A stretch of DNA of 64,000 nucleotides from Xylanibacillus composti (lineage in GTDB: Bacteria > Bacillota > Bacilli > Paenibacillales > K13), in assembly GCF_018403685.1 (NCBI RefSeq), contig NZ_BOVK01000015.1:177758-241757 (forward strand), read 5' to 3'. Under the pieces are notes generated by a model. That model saw only the letters and a list, made by a program, of their open reading frames with translations. It was not told the origin of the DNA and made no database searches. Below are positions 16,849-25,150 of this stretch, piece after piece. The position numbers and the translations under genes are program-made. The stretch's first letter is position 1. Each line of letters starts with the position of its first letter.

Positions 16849-17859
16849 ATGCCTCTGTATGCGAACACGATAATTGACAAACACCTTGGCCTGATCGCTT
16901 ATGGCGGAAACCCCCGGCAGACATCGTATCGTCTTTGGACCGAGCAGGAGCTGCTCCCCCTGGTCGTTCATGATGGAAATGCGGTCAGGGGCGCGCGTTA
17001 TTACGATGGATTCATTTTTGAACCTGGCTGTGACCGGCGAGGGGGAATGATATCTCCCCGCTATTTGGGAATGGCCGGGCCAGCCTCAAAGGATGGCTGG
17101 CAGCAAGCCGCGGATGCGCTCTTTGCTGAAGGGCGAAACATGGCGGCAGTGATGAATTTGTCCAGACAGCTAAAGCCATGGGAACATGTCGATTGCTGGG
17201 CGGCGTTGCCTTATCCGCAGGACGCTCAATGGGAGAGCTTTGGCAGCATTCAAGGCCAAAACATCGCCTTCAGCGGCAATCCTGATGGCAGGCTGGCAGC
17301 TTTAATCTGGTGGGTGAGGGCCGTGGAATCCGGCTGGTGCAGCACGTCCGCTCTCTATCCGGGTCATCGCTGCAGAATGAGAGGATTTGTCTGGGTGAAA
17401 AATTCTATGGACAGTGACGACCGCACAATCGTCGCATCTCTTGCCAAGATGCTTGACCAGCAGCGATTGAAACTGATGTGGTGCGCCAATTATGGTACGA
17501 GCGATGCGCATTTGGGAGAAAAGCTCGGCTTTCATCAGATATGCTTGCGGCCAACCTTTACCGGCAGTGGCAGCAGAGGGCAAGACTGGATCAAGCATGC
17601 GTCTGACTTTGCGAGCGAGCACAAGCTTGGCTTGGTTGTGTGGGAACCGGCGGAGCGCCGGGCTCAATTGGATGCTTGGCTGACATCGCTCCACGAGCAT
17701 TATGCAGGCGGCGTTCATGTGTACGAAATGCCTGCTTCCCGAGTTGCTTCCTGGCATCGGCATCATCACCCCTATTACGGCCTACTGTACCGCTATATGC
17801 ATGGCGTCCGCAACACGATGAGGAGCGGGAGTGAACATCGTGATGAAGGTCTTGCATAG
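16849..17859 (+). CDS. DUF4855-like protein, copy 1
   Basis: A 336-residue protein of the DUF4855 type as I remember the family: YYDGFIFEPGCDRRG, GRNMAAVMNLSRQL, WAALPYPQD, a WWV segment, MRGFVWVKN, LKLMWCANYGTSDAHLGEK and GLVVWEP line up with the expected blocks, in the order of a beta/alpha barrel like that of glycoside hydrolases. GGAAGGGTGAG precedes the ATG. Other DUF4855 proteins I know of are often exported or carry surface-layer domains; this one has no signal peptide. The C-terminus overlaps the next GT4 gene by 29 bases. Function unknown; a polysaccharide-related role is inferred from the repeated pairing with GT4 genes. Confidence 0.72.
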   Translation: MPLYANTIIDKHLGLIAYGGNPRQTSYRLWTEQELLPLVVHDGNAVRGARYYDGFIFEPGCDRRGGMISPRYLGMAGPASKDGWQQAADALFAEGRNMAAVMNLSRQLKPWEHVDCWAALPYPQDAQWESFGSIQGQNIAFSGNPDGRLAALIWWVRAVESGWCSTSALYPGHRCRMRGFVWVKNSMDSDDRTIVASLAKMLDQQRLKLMWCANYGTSDAHLGEKLGFHQICLRPTFTGSGSRGQDWIKHASDFASEHKLGLVVWEPAERRAQLDAWLTSLHEHYAGGVHVYEMPASRVASWHRHHHPYYGLLYRYMHGVRNTMRSGSEHRDEGLA

Positions 17860-18841
17860 CCCGATTGAGATTGCCGGCCAGATGGGCATGCTTTGCCAAG
17901 GGTTGAAAGCTCAAGGGGTTGAGGCGATTGCGTACAATACCTTCCATTCCTACCTTGGCTACAGAGAGTACGTCTTCAATATGGATATCTTCGAGTTGGA
18001 ATGGATGTTCCGCGATATTGTGCGGCATTTTGACCTGTTTCACTTTCACTATGCGGCTACCTTGCTGGACGGGTATGCGGATTTGCCGCTGCTGTACAAA
18101 GCGGGCAAGCCGATAGTTATGCATCATTGGGGCAATGATGTTCGAACCCACGCTCTGGCTACTGTCAACAACCGCTATGCTTATACCGGCGATTCCCCTC
18201 CAGAGGAGGTCATCGACGAAAGGCTGCAGGTCATGACGCGTTACATCCGGCATGCGATTGTTCAAGATCATGAAGTGCTGCCTTATGTGGAGCGCTATTA
18301 TGAGAAGGTCCACGTCTTGCCAATCACCATGGATGTTCGCAAGATGAAGCCTTACTATCCGGAACCGCACACTTCCAATCCGCTGATTATTCATGCTCCA
18401 ACCAATCCGCTGTTCAAAGGCACGGCCTATGTGGAAGAGGCTATTGACCAGCTGAGGCAGGAGGGACTGCTCTTCCGTTACCGCCGCATCGAGAAGATGA
18501 GCAACAAGGAAGCCCTGCAATTGTATCGGGAAGCGGATATAGTGGTGGATCAAATTCTTTGCGGCTCGTACGGGATGCTTGCAGTGGAATCGATGAGCTT
18601 GGGCAAGCCAGTCGTCGGATATATCCGGGCCGATCTGGTTGGTCGATTTCCGTCTCCGCCCCCGATTTGTTCCGCCAACCCCTCGCAGGTTAAGGAACGG
18701 TTGCGCGAATTGATTACCAATGCTTCGCTGCGGCAAGCGAAAGGCCGGGAAGGCAGAAGATTTGCAGAAACGTATCATGACATTCGTCCTGTTGTAAGAA
18801 AATTGCGGGCAATTTATGAAGAAATCCTTCGGGAGGGATGA
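17831..18841 (+). CDS. GT4 family glycosyltransferase, paralogue 3
   Basis: A 336-residue member of the cluster's GT4 set, with MKVLHSPIEIAGQMGMLCQG at the N-terminus, MHHWGNDVRTHAL, IVQDHEVLPYV, IIHAPTNPLFKGTAYVEEAI and DQILCGSYGMLAVESMSLG. The GTG at 17831 has AGGAG 5 bases upstream, inside the end of the DUF4855-like gene; ATG at 17843 is a possible shorter start. It is closest in the cluster to the next gene at 18845. The catalytic pattern again has Gly for the first Glu of EX7E. Followed after 3 bases by another GT4 gene. Confidence 0.83.
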   Translation: MNIVMKVLHSPIEIAGQMGMLCQGLKAQGVEAIAYNTFHSYLGYREYVFNMDIFELEWMFRDIVRHFDLFHFHYAATLLDGYADLPLLYKAGKPIVMHHWGNDVRTHALATVNNRYAYTGDSPPEEVIDERLQVMTRYIRHAIVQDHEVLPYVERYYEKVHVLPITMDVRKMKPYYPEPHTSNPLIIHAPTNPLFKGTAYVEEAIDQLRQEGLLFRYRRIEKMSNKEALQLYREADIVVDQILCGSYGMLAVESMSLGKPVVGYIRADLVGRFPSPPPICSANPSQVKERLRELITNASLRQAKGREGRRFAETYHDIRPVVRKLRAIYEEILREG

Positions 18842-18844
18842 AGA

Positions 18845-19855
18845 ATGAGCAAATCCTTTCATGTGTTTCACAGCCCGCTGGAAATAGCGGGGCAGATGGG
18901 GATGCTTGTGGGAGGACTTCGCAAATATGGCCATATGGCGGTAGGCTACAATATGTTTATCAACTATTTGCGCTATTCCAATCACATCATTAATACGTAT
19001 TTGGATAATATCAAGGAGTCCTATGAACTGATAAAAGCTGGCTATCCGATTATGCACTTCCATTTTGGGACAACACTGGACAGGAATCTGTACGATTTGC
19101 CGACATATGCCGCGGAGGGCAAGAAAATGGTCATGCATCATTGGGGCAACGATGTGCGAATCGCGGGGCTTGCCAAGACGTTTAGTCCCTATTTAACAGA
19201 TCCTTGCAATCCGTGGTCCGACGCGGAAATGGTGCAGCGGCTGCAGTATATGTCGGCCTATATCCCAACCGCTATTATTCAAGATCATGAATTGATGCCA
19301 TATGTCAAGCCTTATTACAAGCATGTATTCGTATTGCCGCTGGCATTTCCCGTTCAAACGACTGTGCCTGTCTACCCGCTTCGCAGCAACAGCGTTCCGA
19401 TGATCGTGCATGCACCCACACAGCCGAGCTTCAAGGGGACGGCGATCATTGAAGCCGCCCTGCAATCGCTCTGGAGCCAGGGCTATTCGTTCACCTACTA
19501 CAAGATCGAGAACATGAGCCATGATCAAGCGCTGCAGCTTTATCATCAGGCGGACATTGTCATCGATCAGATTCTGGTAGGCACTTACGGCTTGTTTTCC
19601 GTGGAAGCGATGGCGCTCGGGAAGCCGGTCGTCTGTCATATCCGTGATGATTTGCGTTCGACTTACCCGGGCGACTTGCCGATTGTGAGCGCCAATCCTG
19701 CCAACTTGCAAGAAGCGCTGGTCCCGCTTATTACGGATGCCGCCAAGCGGGAGAAACTTGGCAAGCGGGGAAGGAAATATGCCGAAGAGGTGCATGACAT
19801 TTCCAAAGTAATCCCCAAGCTTGTCGATATTTACAAAGTGGTGGAAAACTCGTAA
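18845..19855 (+). CDS. GT4 family glycosyltransferase, paralogue 4
   Basis: A 336-residue GT4 paralogue, starting MSKSFHVFHSPLEIAGQMGM, with VMHHWGNDVRIAGLAK, IIQDHELMPYVKPYY, VHAPTQPSFKGTA and DQILVGTYGLFSVEAMALG. Here the Cys found before Gly in the other copies is Val. GGGAGGGATGAAG lies upstream of the ATG. With the previous gene it is the only place in the third block where two GT4 genes adjoin without a DUF4855-like gene between them, suggesting a duplication or loss of a DUF4855-like gene. Cytoplasmic, no membrane segment. Confidence 0.83.
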   Translation: MSKSFHVFHSPLEIAGQMGMLVGGLRKYGHMAVGYNMFINYLRYSNHIINTYLDNIKESYELIKAGYPIMHFHFGTTLDRNLYDLPTYAAEGKKMVMHHWGNDVRIAGLAKTFSPYLTDPCNPWSDAEMVQRLQYMSAYIPTAIIQDHELMPYVKPYYKHVFVLPLAFPVQTTVPVYPLRSNSVPMIVHAPTQPSFKGTAIIEAALQSLWSQGYSFTYYKIENMSHDQALQLYHQADIVIDQILVGTYGLFSVEAMALGKPVVCHIRDDLRSTYPGDLPIVSANPANLQEALVPLITDAAKREKLGKRGRKYAEEVHDISKVIPKLVDIYKVVENS

Positions 19856-19871
19856 GCGAAAGGAGCGAACG

Positions 19872-20891
19872 ATGTTGCCTTATCTCCATCCGCAAGCTTG
19901 CGGCTACAAAAACCCAATAGTCGAGGTATGCTTCGGTTGGGGGGCGCCGCGTATGGAAATGCACCGCAGCTGGAATGCTGCAGAGTGGAGATATGTCCTT
20001 TACGGAAACAGTGAACATCAGCGGCGGAGAACAGAGCAGTCTCTTTTCTCCGCTGTTTTGTTGACACCGATGCAATCCAGCTATGGCCGGTATTGGAATC
20101 CATTGTATCTCGGCCTCACGGAGCCGACGGATGAGCGGGATTGGCTGGAATGGCTCGTTGCGCTTTTTGCGCCGGAACAGCTCCTGCATGCGCTGGATGA
20201 AGCGATAGCAGAAGCGAAGCGAAGCATAGATATATGGATCACATTGCCTTATCCGGATCGGCTGCAGCCGGATTTCGGCCGCTCATCCGGCACGAGCTTG
20301 AACTTTCGCTATCCGGAAGATCGTCTGGAGGCGCTGCTCTGGTGGGTGGATGCATGCTTGCGCAAGTGGAAGCGCAGTTCATTCGCTCATTCCCTGAAGC
20401 TGCGCGGCTTTCGATGGCCGCGGGAAGTATTGGTCGCGGATGACGAGGCGCTCGTTCGGGCCTTGGGGCGGCACGTTAGGAGCAAGGGCCTGCGGTTTAT
20501 GTGGCTCGCACATTACGGTTCTGCGCATGTGCATGCATGGAAGGATATGGGGTTTGATTTCATGTATGTCAATCCGGGCTATTATGGCCGATCTGATGTT
20601 CCGGTTGAGTATATCGACTATGCCGCGCTTTTTGCCTCAACAGTGGGGAGCGGGCTGCAGCTCGTGTGCGGCAAGGGCAGCCTATGTGACCGAGGCCATC
20701 CGTATGAATACTGGAGGAGAGGAGTTCCCAGCCGCCTGGATTATCTGGATCGCGCTTCATTGATGTTTGTCTTCCAAGAAACCGACCTGGTGGACCTGGC
20801 CCGAACGAGAAAGCAGCTTTATCGGGATTTGGTCCACGTCGTTCACGGGATTCGCAGGCGCCGCGGCAAGGCTGCGCGTATCAACAGATAG
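19872..20891 (+). CDS. DUF4855-like protein, copy 2
   Basis: A 339-residue protein and the clearest DUF4855 match of the three: YWNPLYLGLTEPTDERDWLE, LFAPEQLLHALDEAIAEAK, WITLPYPDRLQPDFG, LEALLWWVDAC, LRGFRWPREVL, GLRFMWLAHYGSAHVHAWKDMGF and FMYVNPGYYG. GAAAGGAGCG precedes the ATG at 19872; an ATG at 19821 lies in the end of the previous GT4 gene and is rejected. No signal peptide or membrane segment. It sits between GT4 paralogues 4 and 5 in the same direction. Function unknown. Confidence 0.78.
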   Translation: MLPYLHPQACGYKNPIVEVCFGWGAPRMEMHRSWNAAEWRYVLYGNSEHQRRRTEQSLFSAVLLTPMQSSYGRYWNPLYLGLTEPTDERDWLEWLVALFAPEQLLHALDEAIAEAKRSIDIWITLPYPDRLQPDFGRSSGTSLNFRYPEDRLEALLWWVDACLRKWKRSSFAHSLKLRGFRWPREVLVADDEALVRALGRHVRSKGLRFMWLAHYGSAHVHAWKDMGFDFMYVNPGYYGRSDVPVEYIDYAALFASTVGSGLQLVCGKGSLCDRGHPYEYWRRGVPSRLDYLDRASLMFVFQETDLVDLARTRKQLYRDLVHVVHGIRRRRGKAARINR

Positions 20892-20915
20892 CATGCATGC
20901 CTAGCGGAAAATTGT

Positions 20916-21923
20916 GTGAAATCGGAGGTGATCCAGCTGCGCGTTCTTCACGCACCATCGGAAATAGCCGGACAGATGAATACGCTTTGCGAGGGATTAA
21001 GAAGGACTGGAGCGGACGCTGTCGGTTTCAATTGGTTTCAGTCTTATCTCGACTACCCTGGCTCAGCCGTCTTTCAGACGGATGCCTATGAGATGATGGG
21101 ATTATTGGATTATGTCAGAAGAAAGGAATGCTTGTTCCACTTTCACAATGGCAACAGCCTTATGGTGAACAATGAGGATTTGCCGCTTTTGGATGCAGCA
21201 GGATACCCGATGGTCATGCATCATTGGGGCAGTGATGTTCGGTCGGCCTCGTTGTCCCGCAAGCTGAATCCTTATCCGCTCCCTGCCGGATATTTGACGG
21301 ATCAAGAGATTCATGAACGGCTGAAGCGGCTGTCTGCATCGATTTCTCACGCTATCGTTCAGGATGCCGAACTTTATCCGCATGTGAAGGATTACTACCG
21401 CCATGTGCATATCCTGCCGCTTGCTGTGGATGTCCGGCGTTATCGGCCCAACTATCCGAGGGCGGACATGCAGCGCTTGCGCATTGTGCATGCCCCTACA
21501 CGTCCTGCATTCAAAGGAACGTCTTATGTGGAAGCGGCTATAGCGGACTTGAAGCGAAAGCATCCGGTGGAATATGTGCGCATACAGAACATGAGCCACC
21601 AAGAGGCGATACGCCTGTATGCCGAGGCCGATCTCATCATTGATCAACTGCTGTGCGGCACATACGGCATGCTTGCTGTCGAAGCTATGGCAATGGGCAA
21701 ACCGGTGGTTGCCTATATAAGGGAGGATGTCCGGCGCTCGCTTCCTCCTTCCTTGCCGATCATCCAGGCTGCGCCCGAAACTATCCTTGCAGTGCTGAAG
21801 CAGATCGCAAGTCAGCCGGAGCAGCTGCGCCATATCGGGAAAGCGAGCCGGGACTATGTGCGGCAAAGACATGATGTGAGCGCTGTGATTCCGCAATTGC
21901 TGGCCATTTACAAGCAGCTCTAA
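20916..21923 (+). CDS. GT4 family glycosyltransferase, paralogue 5
   Basis: A GT4 paralogue of 328-335 residues depending on the start. It has RVLHAPSEIAGQMNTLCEG, MHHWGSDVRSASLSRK, IVQDAELYPHV, IVHAPTRPAFKGTSYVEAAI and DQLLCGTYGMLAVEAMAMG. The start is uncertain. GTG at 20916 has a weak ribosome site, whereas a near-perfect GGAGGTGATC (20924-20933) ends 3 bases before a CTG at 20937, exactly where the paralogues begin, so a CTG start is possible. WGSDVR replaces the WGNDVR of most paralogues. It precedes DUF4855-like copy 3. Confidence 0.8.
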   Translation: MKSEVIQLRVLHAPSEIAGQMNTLCEGLRRTGADAVGFNWFQSYLDYPGSAVFQTDAYEMMGLLDYVRRKECLFHFHNGNSLMVNNEDLPLLDAAGYPMVMHHWGSDVRSASLSRKLNPYPLPAGYLTDQEIHERLKRLSASISHAIVQDAELYPHVKDYYRHVHILPLAVDVRRYRPNYPRADMQRLRIVHAPTRPAFKGTSYVEAAIADLKRKHPVEYVRIQNMSHQEAIRLYAEADLIIDQLLCGTYGMLAVEAMAMGKPVVAYIREDVRRSLPPSLPIIQAAPETILAVLKQIASQPEQLRHIGKASRDYVRQRHDVSAVIPQLLAIYKQL

Positions 21924-21935
21924 GGAGGGGGAAAG

Positions 21936-22820
21936 ATGCGTCATATCTTGCTGTTTGAAAGCGATTTGGCGACAAACACCGACTATTTGCAGAGTGAATG
22001 GGGACGAAGCGCGCTGCCGTGGTTCGTGTATCGCGGGCCGAACGGGAATCAGGCTTTTTTTGCCCGCTGGATACTGAGTCCCGGTGCCACAAGCAAAGGC
22101 GGCTATCTGACCGGTCTGCGGAGCGGCCTGCTGCCTGCGTCGTTGGCAGAGTGGGAGGCATGGAGTCATCAGCTGCTGGGGGAAGGGTGCGTTGTCGATA
22201 CGTTTCTTGCGCATGCCAACCGGTATGGGGTTGAGACGCCTTCCTTGTGGGTTATGCTGCCCTATCCGAGTGAACAGCTGGAGAAGGACAGAATTCAAGC
22301 GGTGACGGATTGGGCCGACACTGTTCGCAGCCGCTGGGCGAAGCGATTCGGCCGATCCGGGCCCCGGCTGGAAGGTTTGGTTTGGGGACGCGAAGCGATA
22401 CCGGACGGAGACGTGTCCCTGGTGCGAGCCTTTAACGGGTGGGCCGGCAAACGCGGGCTCAGCACGATGTGGCTGGCCAACTATGGAAGCGCACATGTAA
22501 GCGAGTGGAAGGACCTCGGGTTTGCGGAATCGGCGCTGTTTTCCAACTATACAGGCAAGGGCCCCTATCCGAAGCAATGGTTGGAGGCGACGGTCTCCTT
22601 CGCCTGCTATTATCAAAATGGCTTGCAATGTGTGTATGGCAGCGGTCTGCGATTTGCGGAGAACTGTTATCTGGAATATCTGGACGCAGCTAGGGCATAC
22701 GTCAATTCCGGTGGGAAGGGGCCGATTGTCCACCGCTTTCTGTTCCCGCCGCTGCACGCCGGGATAAAGCCCTCCTCACCGCTGTATGAAGCTATCTACA
22801 GTATAGTAGGCAGAGGTTGA
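21936..22820 (+). CDS. DUF4855-like protein, copy 3 (short)
   Basis: A 294-residue protein, about 40 residues shorter than the other two DUF4855-like copies. It retains TKRA-free barrel blocks: LLGEGCVVDTFLAHANRYG, LWVMLPYPSEQLEKD, LEGLVWGREAIPDG, GLSTMWLANYGSAHVSEWKD and LFSNYTGKGPYPKQWLE. The N-terminal block with Y(Y)DG is weak, so the barrel may be incomplete. AAGGAGGGGGAAAG precedes the ATG. It directly abuts the last GT4 gene of the set. No export signal. Function unknown. Confidence 0.72.
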   Translation: MRHILLFESDLATNTDYLQSEWGRSALPWFVYRGPNGNQAFFARWILSPGATSKGGYLTGLRSGLLPASLAEWEAWSHQLLGEGCVVDTFLAHANRYGVETPSLWVMLPYPSEQLEKDRIQAVTDWADTVRSRWAKRFGRSGPRLEGLVWGREAIPDGDVSLVRAFNGWAGKRGLSTMWLANYGSAHVSEWKDLGFAESALFSNYTGKGPYPKQWLEATVSFACYYQNGLQCVYGSGLRFAENCYLEYLDAARAYVNSGGKGPIVHRFLFPPLHAGIKPSSPLYEAIYSIVGRG

Positions 22821-23816
22821 GTGAAAATGAAGGTTCTGCATCTCCCGTTAGAGGTGGGCAATCAAGTGAGTGAACTATGCGTGCAGCTGCGTCTCCTTGG
22901 CGTGCAGGCGGCCGGATTGAATTGGCGTAAAAGCAACTATATCGGGAGCGGTCCAGCCATCGTCGCATCGGATGCCTATGAGATGGCCAATGCCCTGGAG
23001 CACTTGTTCAGCATCTATGACATCCTGCACTATCATACGGGCTACACGATCTATCCGGACAAATCGGATGTGGCTCTAGCCCTGCATGCGGGGAAAAAAG
23101 CAGTTATGCATCACAGGGGCAATGATGTCCGTCACCCGGAGGCTGCGAGGAGGCGGAACCCTTACGTCTATACAGGCAGCTCCCTCCCGGCCAGTCAAAT
23201 CATCGACCAATTGCGCTATTTCTCCAAGCACCTGTCCACAGCCATTGTGCAAGACTACGAATTGTATGACTATGTCTCCGATTACTATAAGCAAGTGCAT
23301 ATTTTGCCGCGCCTGATTGATACCTCCATCGTCAAGCCTGCTGTCCGGCGGCAGGAAAGGGGAGGCCGACCATTGGTCGTTCACGCCCCAACGAGTCGGG
23401 AATTCAAAGGGACTGAAGTCGTTCAGCGGGTCGTCCATAGCCTGCAGAAGGAAATCCCGTTCGACTTTGTACTGCTGGAGCGCATGCGGCAAAAAGAGGT
23501 CTGGCAGATGATCGCCCAGGCGGATCTTGTCATTGATCAAGTGCTATGCGGTGCATACGGCAACATAAGCGTGGAGGCGATGGCCTGTGAAGTGCCGGTC
23601 GTCTGCTTTATCCGACCCGACATTTACGCGCGTATGAATCCGAAGCCGCCGATTGCATCCGCTCACCCGGGGCAGCTCTACGACCAGTTGAAGGAGCTGG
23701 TGAAGGATGGCGAACGGCGCCGCCGTCTTGGCAAGGAGGGCCGGGCTTATGTGCAGCATGTGCACGAGGCTTCCAAGGTTGCAAGGCAGTTGACTGGCAT
23801 TTATCAGAGTCTGTGA
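22821..23816 (+). CDS. GT4 family glycosyltransferase, paralogue 6
   Basis: A 331-residue and most diverged GT4 paralogue: it opens KVLHLPLEVGNQVSELCVQ rather than with the IAGQ motif, but has VMHHRGNDVRHPEA, IVQDYELYDYVSDYY, VVHAPTSREFKGTEV and DQVLCGAYGNISVEAM. It is most like paralogue 2 (HHRGNDVR, PRLI, AYGN), which suggests that those two act on related donors. The GTG starts right after the stop of the preceding gene; ATG at 22827 is an alternative. It ends the alternating GT4/DUF4855 series. Confidence 0.82.
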   Translation: MKMKVLHLPLEVGNQVSELCVQLRLLGVQAAGLNWRKSNYIGSGPAIVASDAYEMANALEHLFSIYDILHYHTGYTIYPDKSDVALALHAGKKAVMHHRGNDVRHPEAARRRNPYVYTGSSLPASQIIDQLRYFSKHLSTAIVQDYELYDYVSDYYKQVHILPRLIDTSIVKPAVRRQERGGRPLVVHAPTSREFKGTEVVQRVVHSLQKEIPFDFVLLERMRQKEVWQMIAQADLVIDQVLCGAYGNISVEAMACEVPVVCFIRPDIYARMNPKPPIASAHPGQLYDQLKELVKDGERRRRLGKEGRAYVQHVHEASKVARQLTGIYQSL

Positions 23817-24052
23817 TAAGCAGCATGCAGCATGCGCCTCATCCTGTCATGCTTCTCGTTTTGTGCGATGCCGCGGCATGCCTGCCTGTTGTTTGAGAAC
23901 TGCGCGGGCGGGGGGACAGATAGAATCGGGGCCGTTGCTAGTGGATGGATGCTTTTCTTTCTGCGGGAAATCGGGTAAGCTGTCGTTATGGATATCGGCT
24001 GTCCGTGGAGGAACCGGATCGTCCGATCTATATTCGATAGGAGGAACAGCGT

Positions 24053-25003
24053 ATGAAGTCAACTCACAAAATATTGGACTGCACCATACGGGATGGAGGC
24101 TTGGTGAACAATTGGGATTTCAGCATTGATTTCGTCCAGGACCTGTACCGCACGTTGAGCGCGGCCGGCGTAGAATATATGGAAGTCGGCTACAAAAATT
24201 CCCCCAAGCTGCTGAAGAGCGGAGACGCCGGCCCATGGCGGTTCATCGATGAGGCATTCCTGCGCGATGTGATCCGGGAGAAGACAGAAACGAAGCTGTC
24301 TGCCCTGGTTGACATCGGCCGTGTCGATGAGAATGACATTGTCCCCCGCAAGGAAAGCTTGCTTGACATGATCCGGGTCGCTTGTTATATCAAAGATGTC
24401 GACAAGGGACTGGAACTGGTAGAGACGTTCCACCAGATGGGCTACGAAACGACATTGAACATCATGGCGCTGTCGCACGTTATGGAGAATGATTTGAACG
24501 AAGCGATGGAGGCGATCCGGAACAGTCCGGTAGATGTTGTATATGTTGTCGACTCTTACGGCAGCCTGATGCCGGATGACATCGAGTATTTGGTCAGCAA
24601 GTTCCAGCGGCTGTTGCCGGACAAGGAGCTGGGCATGCACATGCACAACAATATGCAGATGGCCTTCGCCAATACGATGGTTGGCGCATCGAAGGGCGTG
24701 CAGTTCCTGGATTCTTCCGTGTTCGGCATGGGCCGTGCCGCAGGGAATTGCAATACGGAGCTCATCGTCAGCCACTTGAAAAATCCGAAATATGAAGTGC
24801 GCCCGCTGCTCGATTTCATTGGCCGCCGCATGATTCCGCTGCGCAATGAGGTGGAGTGGGGCTACATCATTCCTTATATGATAACGGGTATGCTGAATGA
24901 GCATCCGCGCACAGCCATGGCGCTGCGCAACAGTCCTGACAAGGACAATTACGTAGAATATTATGACCGGTTGACATCGCCGGAAACTGCGTTTGACCGG
25001 TAA
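24053..25003 (+). CDS. DRE-TIM aldolase (HMGL-like catalytic domain protein)
   Basis: The 316-residue protein has the DRE-TIM metallolyase signature: ILDCTIRDGGLVNNW at the N-terminus, VEYMEVGYKN, VVYVVDSYGSLMPDD and the metal-binding HMHNNMQMA (about residues 198-206). Families with this barrel include 4-hydroxy-2-oxovalerate aldolase and HMG-CoA lyase; it lacks the extra domain of isopropylmalate or citramalate synthases. GATAGGAGGAAC precedes the ATG. It lies at the end of the glycan cluster in the same direction, so it may supply or modify a keto-acid or sugar-acid unit; that is inference. A terminator follows. Confidence 0.82.
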   Translation: MKSTHKILDCTIRDGGLVNNWDFSIDFVQDLYRTLSAAGVEYMEVGYKNSPKLLKSGDAGPWRFIDEAFLRDVIREKTETKLSALVDIGRVDENDIVPRKESLLDMIRVACYIKDVDKGLELVETFHQMGYETTLNIMALSHVMENDLNEAMEAIRNSPVDVVYVVDSYGSLMPDDIEYLVSKFQRLLPDKELGMHMHNNMQMAFANTMVGASKGVQFLDSSVFGMGRAAGNCNTELIVSHLKNPKYEVRPLLDFIGRRMIPLRNEVEWGYIIPYMITGMLNEHPRTAMALRNSPDKDNYVEYYDRLTSPETAFDR

Positions 25004-25079
25004 GGGATAGAGATCGCTGAGGCAGATGAGCGAATCCTATAACGAAGCCGAGCATGCCGAAGGGCAGCTCGTTAACTGC

Positions 25080-25126
25080 AAAGAAGCTGTCCTTGAGCTT
25101 TGGAACGACTCAGGGACAGCTTCTTT
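25080..25126. terminator. bidirectional terminator, GAAGCTGTCC hairpin family
   Basis: AAAGAAGCTGTCC (25080-25092) and GGACAGCTTCTTT (25114-25126) pair perfectly, with further pairing inside. It lies between the convergent aldolase and ureD genes. The same stem recurs at 35223 and at both ends of the insertion sequence at 61799. Confidence 0.85.
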
Positions 25127-25150
25127 GTTTCTATCGCCTCCAGGCGATTG

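Noticed and set aside
17591..19141. A 516-residue open frame opposite GT4 paralogues 3 and 4.
   Set aside because: It spans two clear genes on the other strand and has no family resemblance or ribosome site.
21102..22757. A 551-residue open frame opposite a GT4 gene and a DUF4855-like gene.
   Set aside because: It covers parts of two supported plus-strand genes and shows no motif.
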